Shown: positions 1-7,411, counted from the first letter of the stretch. The stretch: 18,493 bases of DNA from Roseilinea sp034431495 (GCA_034431495.1 DAOUDB010000292.1:1-18493), one strand, 5' to 3'. Notes: generated by a model from the sequence alone, not told the origin. Program-made: numbers and translations.

Positions 1-539
1 GCAAAGTGCTCGTATTGCGGCTCGAAATCCTGCACCAGCAAATCGCCGGTGCTGCTGCCCATGTAAATCTTTAACCCGCACTCGCCCAGATGCGGCGTCT
101 GCTCAATCAGGCCGGCGTTGTCGTTGGTCGCGCCCAGGTACAGCCCGAAATCGCACACGGCTTTGCGCTGCGCCAGCGCAAGCGCATGGGCAAATGAGGG
201 CGCGTCGGTCACAGCAGGCGATGTGTTGGGCATGGCCAGCACGGTGGTCACCCCGCCGGCCACTGCCGCGCACGTTGCGCTGTGCCAGTCTTCCTTGTGT
301 TCTGCGCCCGGCTCGCGCGTGTGCACGTGCGCGTCGATCAGGCCGGGGAAGATCAACAGGCCGGCGGCGTCGAGGGTCTGGAGTGTTTCATCCCGCCAGC
401 CTTGATTGGCGCGCAAGGTTGCCACATCTTCGTCGCGGATCGACGCTGAGACAACCGCAATCTGTTCGCCGGCAATCAGAACATCCGCCTGGCGCACACC
501 GCCGACGCTAACGAGTGTGCCGTGCCGAATCAGAATCAT
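1..539 (-). CDS. pyrC: Dihydroorotase, N-terminal part (cut by window edge)
   Basis: Zinc amidohydrolase that interconverts N-carbamoyl-aspartate and dihydroorotate in cytosolic de novo pyrimidine synthesis. Only the first 179 residues are inside the window; the C-terminus lies beyond position 1. Visible family marks are the metal motif DAHVHTREPG (His71, His73, with substrate-binding Arg75), HKED at 81-84, the GGVTTVLAMPNT block (Asn105) and a lysine in LKIYMGSSTG (Lys157), which is the expected carbamylated metal bridge. The REPG-x2-HKED and MPNT signatures fit dihydroorotase better than hydantoinase or allantoinase. The start is set by an AGGAG 9 nt upstream. The gene follows pyrK by 24 nt on the same strand, so the two are probably co-transcribed. 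Because ygeY/ygeW lie nearby, a hydantoinase-like role was considered, but the motifs argue against it. Confidence 0.9.
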   Translation of the reverse strand, partial: MILIRHGTLVSVGGVRQADVLIAGEQIAVVSASIRDEDVATLRANQGWRDETLQTLDAAGLLIFPGLIDAHVHTREPGAEHKEDWHSATCAAVAGGVTTVLAMPNTSPAVTDAPSFAHALALAQRKAVCDFGLYLGATNDNAGLIEQTPHLGECGLKIYMGSSTGDLLVQDFEPQYEHF

Positions 540-563
540 CAGGCCATGCTCCTGAGACGCAGG

Positions 564-1493
564 TCAAATTTCCATGCGCCGGCCTGTTGGCCCGCGATGC
601 CAGTGACCAAAGTCCTTCTTGCCATCCAGTTGATCGAGCGTCAGCACCGGCCCATCCACGCACACCAGGATATCGTCCAGCGCGCACTGACCGCATACGC
701 CAAACCCGCATTTCATATACCGCTCCACGCTGAGCTGGCCGTTCCAGCCCTGTTGCCGGCACAGCGCGCGCAGCGCAACCAACATGCGCTCTGGGCCGCA
801 GGCATAGACGGTGACATTTTGGATTTGGGATTTTGGATTTGCGATGTTGGATTGCGGCATTGAGGATTCGGAGATTGATGATTCAGAGATTGACGATTGA
901 AGATTGGCGGTTGGGGAGAGGAAATGTTGGCGGATGGCATCGGTGACAAAGCCCTTGACGCCGCGCGAGCCATCGTTGGTGCTTAGAAGAAGCGGCACGC
1001 CCAGCGCCGCAAACTTGTCGGCGTACAGCAACTCATCGGCGACGCGCGCGCCGATGGCGACCGTGACATCCATGCCGTGCGCCAGAGCTTGCCGGGCCAG
1101 CGCGTACAGCGGCGCGCTGCCATAGCCGCCAGCCACCAGCAAGGCGCGCCGGTCGCGCTCTAGCCGGAACGGCTTGCCGAACGGACCGCGCCAGCCCAGC
1201 GTGTCGCCCACGCCCAGCGCATGCAGCGCCATGGTAAACGGGCCGACTCGGGCCACGCTGATCGTAAGCGGCGCCATGCCGGCGATGCTCATCGGCTTCT
1301 CATCCACTCCCGGCAGCCACAACAAAATGAACTGCCCAGGCTCGGCGTCGATGTCGCAATCCAGCACAAAGGTTTTCACCAGCGGCGTCTCGCGCCGGAT
1401 CTCGACGATGCGGGACATGCGGGGCAATTCGAGGGCCGACTTCCCCGGCGTCTGCGAGGTTGCGAGGAGGTCAGAAGAAAGCGCGGACGACAT
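564..1493 (-). CDS. pyrK: Dihydroorotate dehydrogenase B electron-transfer subunit PyrK, with a repeat-encoded insert
   Basis: FAD and [2Fe-2S] subunit that passes electrons from dihydroorotate dehydrogenase PyrD to NAD+. Of 309 residues, the FAD-binding KPMSIAG segment lies near 66-72, the NAD-binding motif LLVAGGYGSAPL near 117-128, the YACGPERM motif near 230-237, and the iron-sulphur cysteines at 262, 267, 270 and 278 in the family's C-x4-C-x2-C-x7-C spacing. Residues 192-226 are Ser/Gln/Asn/Ile-rich and come from a degenerate 7-bp tandem repeat. They sit between KGFVTDAIRQHF and VTVYACGP, which other PyrKs join directly. The start at 1493 is preferred because a TAGAAT box lies 6 nt upstream, suggesting a leaderless mRNA. 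An internal Met at 1418 would give 284 residues. No pyrD is visible here; pyrC follows. Confidence 0.9.
   Translation of the reverse strand: MSSALSSDLLATSQTPGKSALELPRMSRIVEIRRETPLVKTFVLDCDIDAEPGQFILLWLPGVDEKPMSIAGMAPLTISVARVGPFTMALHALGVGDTLGWRGPFGKPFRLERDRRALLVAGGYGSAPLYALARQALAHGMDVTVAIGARVADELLYADKFAALGVPLLLSTNDGSRGVKGFVTDAIRQHFLSPTANLQSSISESSISESSMPQSNIANPKSQIQNVTVYACGPERMLVALRALCRQQGWNGQLSVERYMKCGFGVCGQCALDDILVCVDGPVLTLDQLDGKKDFGHWHRGPTGRRMEI
816..920. repeat. Degenerate period-7 tandem repeat inside pyrK
   Basis: On the minus strand the stretch reads as diverged heptamers of the type CCAAATC / TCAATCT, best preserved at 816-865 (units such as TTTTGGA and TTTGGGA on the plus strand). It spans about 105 nt, equal to 15 units of 7 and to 35 codons, so the reading frame is kept. 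It is more AT-rich than the surrounding gene. The encoded peptide is low-complexity. It resembles the heptanucleotide short tandem repeats known from filamentous cyanobacteria, but here it is in coding sequence. Confidence 0.75.
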
Positions 1494-1499
1494 GCGATG

Positions 1500-1522
1500 A
1501 TTCTAGCAGACCGAATTAGAAT
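1500..1522. promoter_or_regulatory. Symmetric divergent -10 boxes for pyrK and ygeY
   Basis: ATTCTA at 1500-1505 reads TAGAAT on the minus strand, 6 nt before the pyrK ATG. TAGAAT at 1517-1522 lies 9 nt before the ygeY ATG. The two boxes form an inverted repeat with an 11-nt centre. No convincing -35 hexamer is seen for either. The spacing would put transcription starts at or within a few bases of the start codons. The GGGGGG just before the ygeY ATG could offer weak ribosome pairing. Confidence 0.6.
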
Positions 1523-1531
1523 CTGGGGGGT

Positions 1532-2746
1532 ATGACCCAGTTGACCTCCAGCATGATCGACCAGCTCAGGACCCGTATCGACGCCCACCACGACGATATC
1601 GTGCGCTTCATGCGCGAGATTTGCGCCATTCCCAGCATGGACTCGCAGATCGGGCCGGTCGGCGAGCGCATCGCGCAGGAGATGCGCCGGCTTGGCTTCG
1701 ACGAAGTCCGCTTCGACGTGATGGGCAACATCCTCGGGCGCATTGGCAGCGGGCCGCGCGTGATCGTCTTCGACTCGCACATCGACACCGTCGGCGTCGG
1801 CGACCGCTCGCAGTGGCAATGGGATCCGTTCGAGGGCAAAGTGGCAGATGGCATTCTGTACGCGCGCGGCGCGTGCGATGAGAAAGGCAGCACGCCCGGC
1901 ATGATCTATGGCATGGCGCTGGCGCGCGATCTCGGCCTGCTGGACGGCTGGACAGCCTGGTACACCGGCAACATGGAAGAATGGATGGACGGCATCGCCG
2001 GCCTGTGCTTCGTCGATCACGACCCCAAAGTGCGCCCCGACGTTGTGGTGATCGGCGAGCCGACCAAAATGCAGGTCTATCGCGGCCACAAAGGGCGCAT
2101 CGAGATGAAAGTAGTCGCCAAAGGCCGCAGCGCGCACGCCGCCAGCAATTTCCTGGGCGACAATGCCCTCTATAAATTGTTGCCGGTGATCGCCGGCGTG
2201 CGCGATCTCGATGCGCGCCTGCGCACGCACGAGTTCCTCGGCAAGGGCACGATCACCGCCACCGATCTGCGCGTCAGCACGGCCAGCATCAACGCGGTGC
2301 CGGATGAGGCCACGCTCTTCATCGACCGGCGCCTGACTTTTGGCGACACGCGCGAGAGCGCGCTGGCCGAGGTGCAGGCCATCATCGACCGGGCCGGCGC
2401 CGGCGACATGCGGCTGGAGATGCTCACCTGGGACGAGCCGAGCTACACCGGCTTCCGGCTGGCGCTCGACAAGTATTTCCCGGCCTGGGCGCTCGACGAA
2501 TCGCATCCGCTGGTGCAGGCCGCGCTGAACACCACCGAACTGGTGTACGGCCAACGCGCGCGCACGGGCAAGTGGGACTTCAGCACCAACGGCACCTACT
2601 GGGCCGGCCAGGCCGGCATTCCGTCCATCGGCTTCGGGCCGGGCGACGAAATCTACGCCCACACCACGCTCGATCAGGTGAGGCTGGAGGATGTGGTCAA
2701 CGCGACGGCCTTCTATGCTGCGTTGCCGGCGATGATTGCGGAGTGA
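1532..2746 (+). CDS. ygeY: YgeY-family M20 metallohydrolase (selenium-metabolism-linked hydrolase family)
   Basis: Dinuclear zinc amidohydrolase/peptidase of family M20, 404 residues, close to the usual family length. Metal and catalytic motifs are in order: DSHIDTVGVG (His83, Asp85), GACDEKG (Asp116), NMEEWMDG (general base Glu149, ligand Glu150), the GEPT segment at 175-178 and a C-terminal AHTT histidine near 377. YgeY-type marks include QVYRGHKGRIEM, HEFLGKGTITATDLR and KWDFSTNG. No signal peptide is present, so it is cytosolic. In E. coli the family member sits beside ygeW and ygeX in a cluster linked to anaerobic purine/ureide breakdown; its exact substrate is not firmly known. It is first of a tight operon with the DinB-like gene (8-nt gap) and ygeW. 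Other M20 activities such as dipeptidase or deacylase remain possible. Confidence 0.85.
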   Translation: MTQLTSSMIDQLRTRIDAHHDDIVRFMREICAIPSMDSQIGPVGERIAQEMRRLGFDEVRFDVMGNILGRIGSGPRVIVFDSHIDTVGVGDRSQWQWDPFEGKVADGILYARGACDEKGSTPGMIYGMALARDLGLLDGWTAWYTGNMEEWMDGIAGLCFVDHDPKVRPDVVVIGEPTKMQVYRGHKGRIEMKVVAKGRSAHAASNFLGDNALYKLLPVIAGVRDLDARLRTHEFLGKGTITATDLRVSTASINAVPDEATLFIDRRLTFGDTRESALAEVQAIIDRAGAGDMRLEMLTWDEPSYTGFRLALDKYFPAWALDESHPLVQAALNTTELVYGQRARTGKWDFSTNGTYWAGQAGIPSIGFGPGDEIYAHTTLDQVRLEDVVNATAFYAALPAMIAE

Positions 2747-2754
2747 GACAAGAT

Positions 2755-3270
2755 ATGCTGGACAGCTTGTTGAGCTACACCGATTGGCTAATGAATCGTG
2801 TGACAGACGCCTGCCGCGCGCTGCCGGCCGGCCTGTTCACCGCGCCAACGATCTTTCCGAACGGCCGCGCTCTGGGTAATGGCAGCCTGCGCGACACCTT
2901 CCTGCACATGGCCATGATCGAGCACCGCTGGGTGGGCATACGCCTGCTCGGCCAGCCCTATCGCCCAACCGGCGAGCAGTTCCCGCCCCACGCCTACCCT
3001 GACCCGGATCGCGTGATGGACGTATGGCGATCGGGCCGCGCCCTGACCCAGCAATGGCTGTCAGCGCGCGCCGCCGAACTGGACACCCCGCAAGAAATGC
3101 AGGGCATTTTCGGACAGGCCAGCTTTCGCGCCACACCGCGCGATCTGCTGACGCATGCGCTGACCCACACCATCAGTCATCGGGGCGACATCACCTCGCA
3201 ACTGTCTTTCCTGGGGGTGGAGCCGCCGATCCTCGACTACGTGATCTACGCGCAATCCAAAAATACCTGA
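2755..3270 (+). CDS. DinB-fold (DinB/YfiT superfamily) protein
   Basis: A 171-residue protein of the DinB four-helix-bundle superfamily, whose members usually bind one metal through three histidines and often act in thiol-dependent transferase or hydrolase reactions. Candidate ligands are His51 or His57 in LHMAMIEHRW and the pair His138/His142 in HTISHRGD, an H-x3-H arrangement near the C-terminus as expected. The ATG at 2755 is chosen because it lies 8 nt after the ygeY stop and the protein from there matches the family's length; an upstream open frame overlaps ygeY and is not needed. A GGAG lies about 11 nt upstream. Its place between ygeY and ygeW suggests a role in the same pathway, but the substrate cannot be told from sequence. 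Confidence 0.8.
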   Translation: MLDSLLSYTDWLMNRVTDACRALPAGLFTAPTIFPNGRALGNGSLRDTFLHMAMIEHRWVGIRLLGQPYRPTGEQFPPHAYPDPDRVMDVWRSGRALTQQWLSARAAELDTPQEMQGIFGQASFRATPRDLLTHALTHTISHRGDITSQLSFLGVEPPILDYVIYAQSKNT

Positions 3271-3298
3271 CTATTCGACACTGGAGACAAAGCAAACC

Positions 3299-4345
3299 AT
3301 GCCTCGCACAAAACCCGTCACACTGGCCGGCCGCGATTTCATCAGCGACCTGGACTTCTCGATCCCAGAGACCGAAGCGGTGCTGGAACTGGCAAGCCGG
3401 CTGAAGAAAGAATATCGCGCTGGCAAGCCGCACCCCCTGTTGCGCGACAAGACGCTGGCGATGCTCTTCTTCTTCACCAGCACTCGCACGCGCGGCTCGT
3501 TCGAGGCCGGCATGGCCCAGCTCGGCGGCCACGCCGCCTTCATCGACAGCAACACCACCCAGATCTCGCACGGCGACACCGCCAAAGAGATCGGCCAGAT
3601 TTTCGGTCGCTACTTCAGCGGCATCGCCATCCGCCAGTGCGACTGGGCATTTGGCAACCGCTACATCAACGAGGTGGCGCAACACAGCCCGGCGCCGGTG
3701 CTGAACATGCAATGCGACGTGTACCACCCCTTCCAGATTCTGGCCGACCTGCTCACCATCCGCGAATACAAAGGCAAGAACCTGAAAGGCCGCAAGATTG
3801 CCGTGAGCTGGGCCTATGCCGCCAGTTACCAGAAGCCGATCAGCGTGCCGCAATCGCTCATCATTCAGCTGGCGCGCTTCGGCATGGATGTGGTGCTGGC
3901 GCATCCGCCGGAGTACAAACTGATGCCCGACATCCTGCAACAGGCCGAGCAGGGCGCGCGGGAAAGCGGCGGCTCGTTCCGCATCACGCACGAAATGGAC
4001 GACGCCTTCGAGAACGCCGATGTGGTCTACCCCAAGTCATGGGGCTGCCTGTTGACGACCAGCGACCTGAAGGAGAGCGCCGAGATCGGCAAGCAGTACA
4101 CCGGCTGGATCTGCGACGAGCGGCGCATGGCGCTGGCAAAGCAGGACGCCATCTACATGCACTGCCTGCCGGCCGATCGCGGCCTGGAAGTGACCGACGC
4201 CGTGATCGACGGCCCGCAATCGGTGGTGTACGAAGAAGCCGAAAACCGCCTGCACGTGCAGAAGGCGGTCATGGCGATGACGATGGGTGACAAAGCGGCG
4301 CAGGCGAAAATTCAGCCAAAGCCGCGAAGCAAGACCCGGCGATAA
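3299..4345 (+). CDS. ygeW: Knotted carbamoyltransferase, YgeW family
   Basis: Aspartate/ornithine carbamoyltransferase superfamily member of 348 residues. The carbamoyl-phosphate site STRTR is at 61-65, the HPxQ motif is present as HPFQ at 143-146 (Phe where Thr is common), and HCLP is at 288-291. The block from Trp171 to Ser186 with KPISVPQS is the proline-rich loop typical of knotted transcarbamylases (YgeW, N-acetylornithine and succinylornithine types). FGMDVVLAHPPEY, SGGSFR and VVYPKSW resemble E. coli YgeW closely. The C-terminal segment, with AENRLHVQKA, looks more like ornithine and acetylornithine enzymes, so the amino substrate is uncertain. Start at 3299: a GGAG lies about 13 nt upstream and 28 nt separate it from the DinB-like gene. 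It is the last gene of the operon. Confidence 0.85.
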   Translation: MPRTKPVTLAGRDFISDLDFSIPETEAVLELASRLKKEYRAGKPHPLLRDKTLAMLFFFTSTRTRGSFEAGMAQLGGHAAFIDSNTTQISHGDTAKEIGQIFGRYFSGIAIRQCDWAFGNRYINEVAQHSPAPVLNMQCDVYHPFQILADLLTIREYKGKNLKGRKIAVSWAYAASYQKPISVPQSLIIQLARFGMDVVLAHPPEYKLMPDILQQAEQGARESGGSFRITHEMDDAFENADVVYPKSWGCLLTTSDLKESAEIGKQYTGWICDERRMALAKQDAIYMHCLPADRGLEVTDAVIDGPQSVVYEEAENRLHVQKAVMAMTMGDKAAQAKIQPKPRSKTRR

Positions 4346-4383
4346 CGATATGCCGGCCACACCATCTGCGTGATTGAGCCAAG

Positions 4384-4419
4384 AGGGGCGCCGTTCAGAA
4401 AGTATGAGGCTGCGCCCCT
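4384..4419. terminator. Possible bidirectional terminator hairpin
   Basis: AGGGGCGC at 4384-4391 and GCGCCCCT at 4412-4419 form a perfect 8-bp stem around a 20-nt loop. It lies in the 134-nt gap between the convergent ygeW and DUF4091 genes. There is no T-run on either side, so an intrinsic terminator is only tentative. The rest of the gap shows nothing else. Confidence 0.35.
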
Positions 4420-4479
4420 GGCCGATGCTGGACAGCGGCGCGGCGGGCTGCCTGGCCGGCCGCAATTCGTGGGCACGCC

Positions 4480-6936
4480 TCACGGTTTGCGCGCCACAGG
4501 CAAGAACGCCCGCGCCGCCGGCGTCCACGCCTCGATATCCAGGTAGTTGATCATCGAGATCTCGTTGTACTTGCCCATCTCCAGCAACAGGCGTCGGGTC
4601 GTCACTGCAACCACGCGCGTGGTAGTCATCCAGCTCCTCACGGTCGCCTCGCCGTTGAAGAACGGCACGCCGTTGATGGTGACGTAGTGCCGGTAGGCGC
4701 CCCCACGCCACCCGACGCCGGCTGTCACACGATACGTGCCGTTGGGCAGGTCGAACTCGAACACATCGTTGCGACCCCAATCGTTCAACACCGCGCTGCC
4801 ATTCAGCTTTTTCGGCTCAGGGTCCACCCACTGATCCCAGGCGTTGTAGAAACTCGACTGGGGCACCTCAGACGCCCGCTGCCAGCCATAGCCGTTCGCC
4901 GCGCTGTACAGATCATTGCCGATCTTCATGTAGGTATGGCCGTTATAGATGATCGCGCCGACAGGCTCGCCGGCGGGGTTCTGAAAATTGATATAGTAGT
5001 TGCCCGGCGCCCCCGAGGCGCGCGGGTGACGAGGCGCTGGCGCGACATCGGGGATGCTCGCAATCTCGCCGCCCAGCTTCAGGCCAATCAGCCGGCGCAG
5101 TTGCTGCATGAACTCGCCGTCGCGCGTGTAGGCCACCTGGCTTTGAATGACACGATCGACCAACGCATCAGCAGGATTGGTCTGATAGGGTTGCGGCTGG
5201 GCGCCTCCGCTCAGCAGGTAAAAGTATTCGTAATCCTCCAGGCTGTCGCGGATCAACTCAAACCGGATCGAGGGAACAAAGCGGTTGCCATTTGCGCCAT
5301 AGCTGGGCAGGGGGCTGTTGTCCATGGTGGGCGGATAGAGCAGCCCCCAGTTGCCGTTTTGGTTGTAGTCTCGCGGCGTTGTCCATGGATTGGCGCCCCA
5401 CTCGTTGAAACGCCAGTACTCAAAACCGCGCACGCGATACTTCCACAGAAACCAGCCCAATAAGCGGGCGTCGTAGCCGGGATGATCGATCGTGATCGGA
5501 TTGAAACGCGGCAGGTACGTGTTGTGCAAAAAGTAGATCCACGTCTCTTCATTGTGCCCGGCCAGGCGTTGCAGAGAGCTGATCGGGTTGAAGTTGGCCG
5601 TCCCGAAATGGGCGTCCCAGATATCCACCTTCGCGCCGGCGTAGGTGGGATTGGCGTAGATCTCCGGGCGTGGCTCTTCCGCCACCATCAGCTTCAAATC
5701 CGGCGCGACACGCTTCAGTTCCTGGGTGTACCAGGCGATGGCGTTATAGTCAGACGTGTTCTGCGGCTCCTCCTGGGTGCAGTAATACGCCTTATCCAGC
5801 AGGCCCATGCTGTTCAGATAGTTGCGCAGGGCGGGGATGTATTCGTTGAACCATTTGTGGTTGAACGTCCCCGGCGTGAATGGGTAGGCGCTCATCCAGC
5901 CGGCCGGCGACAATCCGCACAACGCCCCGCGCTGCTCGGCAGAAGCCGTGGACGTTTTGTACCAGGCCGCGCCCCAGGCCGGCAAACCTGTTCCTTCGTT
6001 GAACCCGATGCCCTTCAAATACTTGTTGGCTGACTGCACAAATCCATCCACGCCCAGCGTGTCTGAAAACGTATTGGTCGCGCAGTCATAGCTGATGTAG
6101 GGCACTGCGCCGCTGCTGGTCAACCCGCCCGGCCACATCGGTTGCCGCAGCGACACGCGGTGGTCGATCATATACTGATTGATCTTGTCACGAAACGCGG
6201 GGCGCTGGTCGCTTGGCACTGCATATTTCGTGTGTATCGCCGAGATGCTGCCGTCTACGTATGAATCCACATGCAGCTCATCCGGCAGCGTGAAGTTGAA
6301 GACGTGCAGCCGCACCGGGATGTTCACACCACCGATCGTCACCTGGGTTGTATAGTCGCCGGCCGCAACCGTCCGGGATACGAACACGCTGAACCAGAAC
6401 GCTGTGTTCTGGTTTGCGGCCACACTGACGGTGGCATTGTTTTGCAGAGGCCACAACGGGTCGGGGTTTGCCCCTGCACGCCCCAGATAGTCGGTGACGG
6501 TGACAATCGTCACGTACTTCACTTCATAGAGTTCGACCGAGATGCCCGGCCCAAAGCTGCCCACGCTGACCGCGACGTTGCCCGACGCTGCTGGTCGGAC
6601 CACCACCTGAAACGGCTCGAACTCATTCTTCGCCGCGTACACCAGCACTTCCGATCCGCTTACCGAGGGGGCCGGCGTATCTCTGAAGACTTTCTCGGTT
6701 GGCGGCGTGGTCCAGAACTGATAATCGCCTGTCGACTGGGTCAGTCTGTAGGTGAGCGGGATGGCCTGCGCCGGCTCATGGATCGACGCAAACAGCGGCG
6801 CCGGCTGTGCAACCGGATGCGCTCTCTGCGCGACACGGGCTACTGCCGCAGGTGCGCCGCTTGACGCAAGGGCCACTGCCGCAACGATCGACAACCCGAC
6901 GTGGGATAAGCGCGCGTACATGTTCAACAAGCGCAT
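4480..6936 (-). CDS. Secreted DUF4091/GH123-like protein with C-terminal carbohydrate-binding-type domain
   Basis: An 818-residue predicted exported protein. AGGAG 8 nt upstream fixes the ATG at 6936; the frame stays open further upstream but lacks a signal. Residues 1 to about 33 form a signal peptide (core GLSIVAAVALASSGA). About 45-210 is the N-terminal beta domain of GH123/DUF4091 proteins, with KNEFEPFQVVV and DPLWPL. A TIM-barrel-like region follows, with TQEEPQ (Glu389-Glu390) where family members carry an adjacent acidic pair. The DUF4091 hallmark SIRFELIRDSLEDYEY is at 556-571. From about 645 to 800 a beta-rich domain (YYINFQNP, NGYGWQRA, YRVTAGVGW) resembles malectin-like or galactose-binding modules that hold sugars. 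A glycan-active surface or secreted enzyme is inferred; substrate unknown. It stands alone downstream of a 312-nt gap. Confidence 0.8.
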   Translation of the reverse strand: MRLLNMYARLSHVGLSIVAAVALASSGAPAAVARVAQRAHPVAQPAPLFASIHEPAQAIPLTYRLTQSTGDYQFWTTPPTEKVFRDTPAPSVSGSEVLVYAAKNEFEPFQVVVRPAASGNVAVSVGSFGPGISVELYEVKYVTIVTVTDYLGRAGANPDPLWPLQNNATVSVAANQNTAFWFSVFVSRTVAAGDYTTQVTIGGVNIPVRLHVFNFTLPDELHVDSYVDGSISAIHTKYAVPSDQRPAFRDKINQYMIDHRVSLRQPMWPGGLTSSGAVPYISYDCATNTFSDTLGVDGFVQSANKYLKGIGFNEGTGLPAWGAAWYKTSTASAEQRGALCGLSPAGWMSAYPFTPGTFNHKWFNEYIPALRNYLNSMGLLDKAYYCTQEEPQNTSDYNAIAWYTQELKRVAPDLKLMVAEEPRPEIYANPTYAGAKVDIWDAHFGTANFNPISSLQRLAGHNEETWIYFLHNTYLPRFNPITIDHPGYDARLLGWFLWKYRVRGFEYWRFNEWGANPWTTPRDYNQNGNWGLLYPPTMDNSPLPSYGANGNRFVPSIRFELIRDSLEDYEYFYLLSGGAQPQPYQTNPADALVDRVIQSQVAYTRDGEFMQQLRRLIGLKLGGEIASIPDVAPAPRHPRASGAPGNYYINFQNPAGEPVGAIIYNGHTYMKIGNDLYSAANGYGWQRASEVPQSSFYNAWDQWVDPEPKKLNGSAVLNDWGRNDVFEFDLPNGTYRVTAGVGWRGGAYRHYVTINGVPFFNGEATVRSWMTTTRVVAVTTRRLLLEMGKYNEISMINYLDIEAWTPAARAFLPVARKP

Positions 6937-7248
6937 ATCGACATCTCCTGTAGGGAACAGATCGGCCTTACCCTGTTGCAGGCTTCGATCTTGCACGAAA
7001 GCCGGCGCACTTTCCACCCCTACGGCTTCATGCCGCGGAGCAGACTTTTCGTCGCCAGTCGCGCAACTCTGTCGGAGCCACAGGTGTCTTGGTGAGGCGA
7101 TCGGCCGGTCGCTCCACGGCCCGTATCCACAACGGCCCCCTCTCGACCGAAAGCAGGGCGCACAACTCAGCCTCTGGCTGGGTCTCAACCCGTGCCCAAC
7201 CACTTACCCTTGCCAGAGCGTCATGATCGCAACTCAGGAGGTTCCGCA
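6937..7248. other. Gene-poor divergent intergenic region
   Basis: These 312 bases separate the leftward DUF4091 gene from the rightward 40-codon ORF. They hold the DUF4091 ribosome binding site (CTCCT at 6945-6949 on the plus strand) and that of the small ORF (AGGAGG at 7236-7241). I see no clear -10/-35 pair, no tRNA-like or known riboswitch fold and no repeat. Frames on the minus strand are open across parts of it, as is common at this GC content. Confidence 0.5.
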
Positions 7249-7371
7249 ATGGCCGAACAACTGGTGCTGTTCGTAGTGCTCATGGCCGGCTTGATCGGGC
7301 TTTTCCTGGTCGACCGCAGAAAACCACAAACTATAGAACCGGCGGGTGATGACAGACATCGCCACCGATAG
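7249..7371 (+). CDS. Small single-helix membrane protein (40 aa), unrecognised
   Basis: A 40-residue ORF with a textbook ribosome binding site, AGGAGG at 7236-7241, 7 nt before the ATG. The peptide has a short polar N-terminus (MAEQ), one hydrophobic helix at about residues 5-21 (LVLFVVLMAGLIGLFLV), then DRRKP and a charged, His/Arg-rich tail. This is the layout of an N-out/C-in single-pass membrane peptide under the positive-inside rule. It resembles in general shape small accessory subunits such as KdpF or CydX, but no partner transporter or oxidase gene is next to it and I cannot assign a family. It runs opposite to both neighbours and converges on the gene ending at 7412. The main doubt is chance: it is short, and only the start site and hydrophobic profile support it. 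Confidence 0.5.
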   Translation: MAEQLVLFVVLMAGLIGLFLVDRRKPQTIEPAGDDRHRHR

Positions 7372-7411
7372 CCGGCCGGCCCGGGGCGCGGGTGGCTCGC
7401 AATGCCGGCGC

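Noticed and set aside
1..539. Hydantoinase or allantoinase assignment suggested by nearby ygeY/ygeW
   Set aside because: REPG-x2-HKED and MPNT motifs and the pyrK partner favour dihydroorotase.
1376..2662. 428-codon open frame on the minus strand
   Set aside because: It is antisense to ygeY and overlaps pyrK in another frame. The translation is rich in His/Asp/Arg/Ala with no domain pattern, while ygeY has all its metal ligands.
6937..7203. Upstream extension of the DUF4091 gene by 89 codons
   Set aside because: The signal peptide and a good AGGAG site place the start at 6936. The extension has no signal or family features.
6937..7248. Possible cyclic-di-GMP or other riboswitch upstream of the DUF4091 gene
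   Set aside because: A GCATGAAGCCGTAGG-like stretch drew attention, but the conserved core and helices of known classes could not be matched by eye.
7028..7249. 73-codon minus-strand ORF from a TTG start
   Set aside because: There is no ribosome binding site and no recognisable motif, and it overlaps the region that carries the small plus-strand ORF's leader. Kept as non-coding unless conservation shows otherwise.
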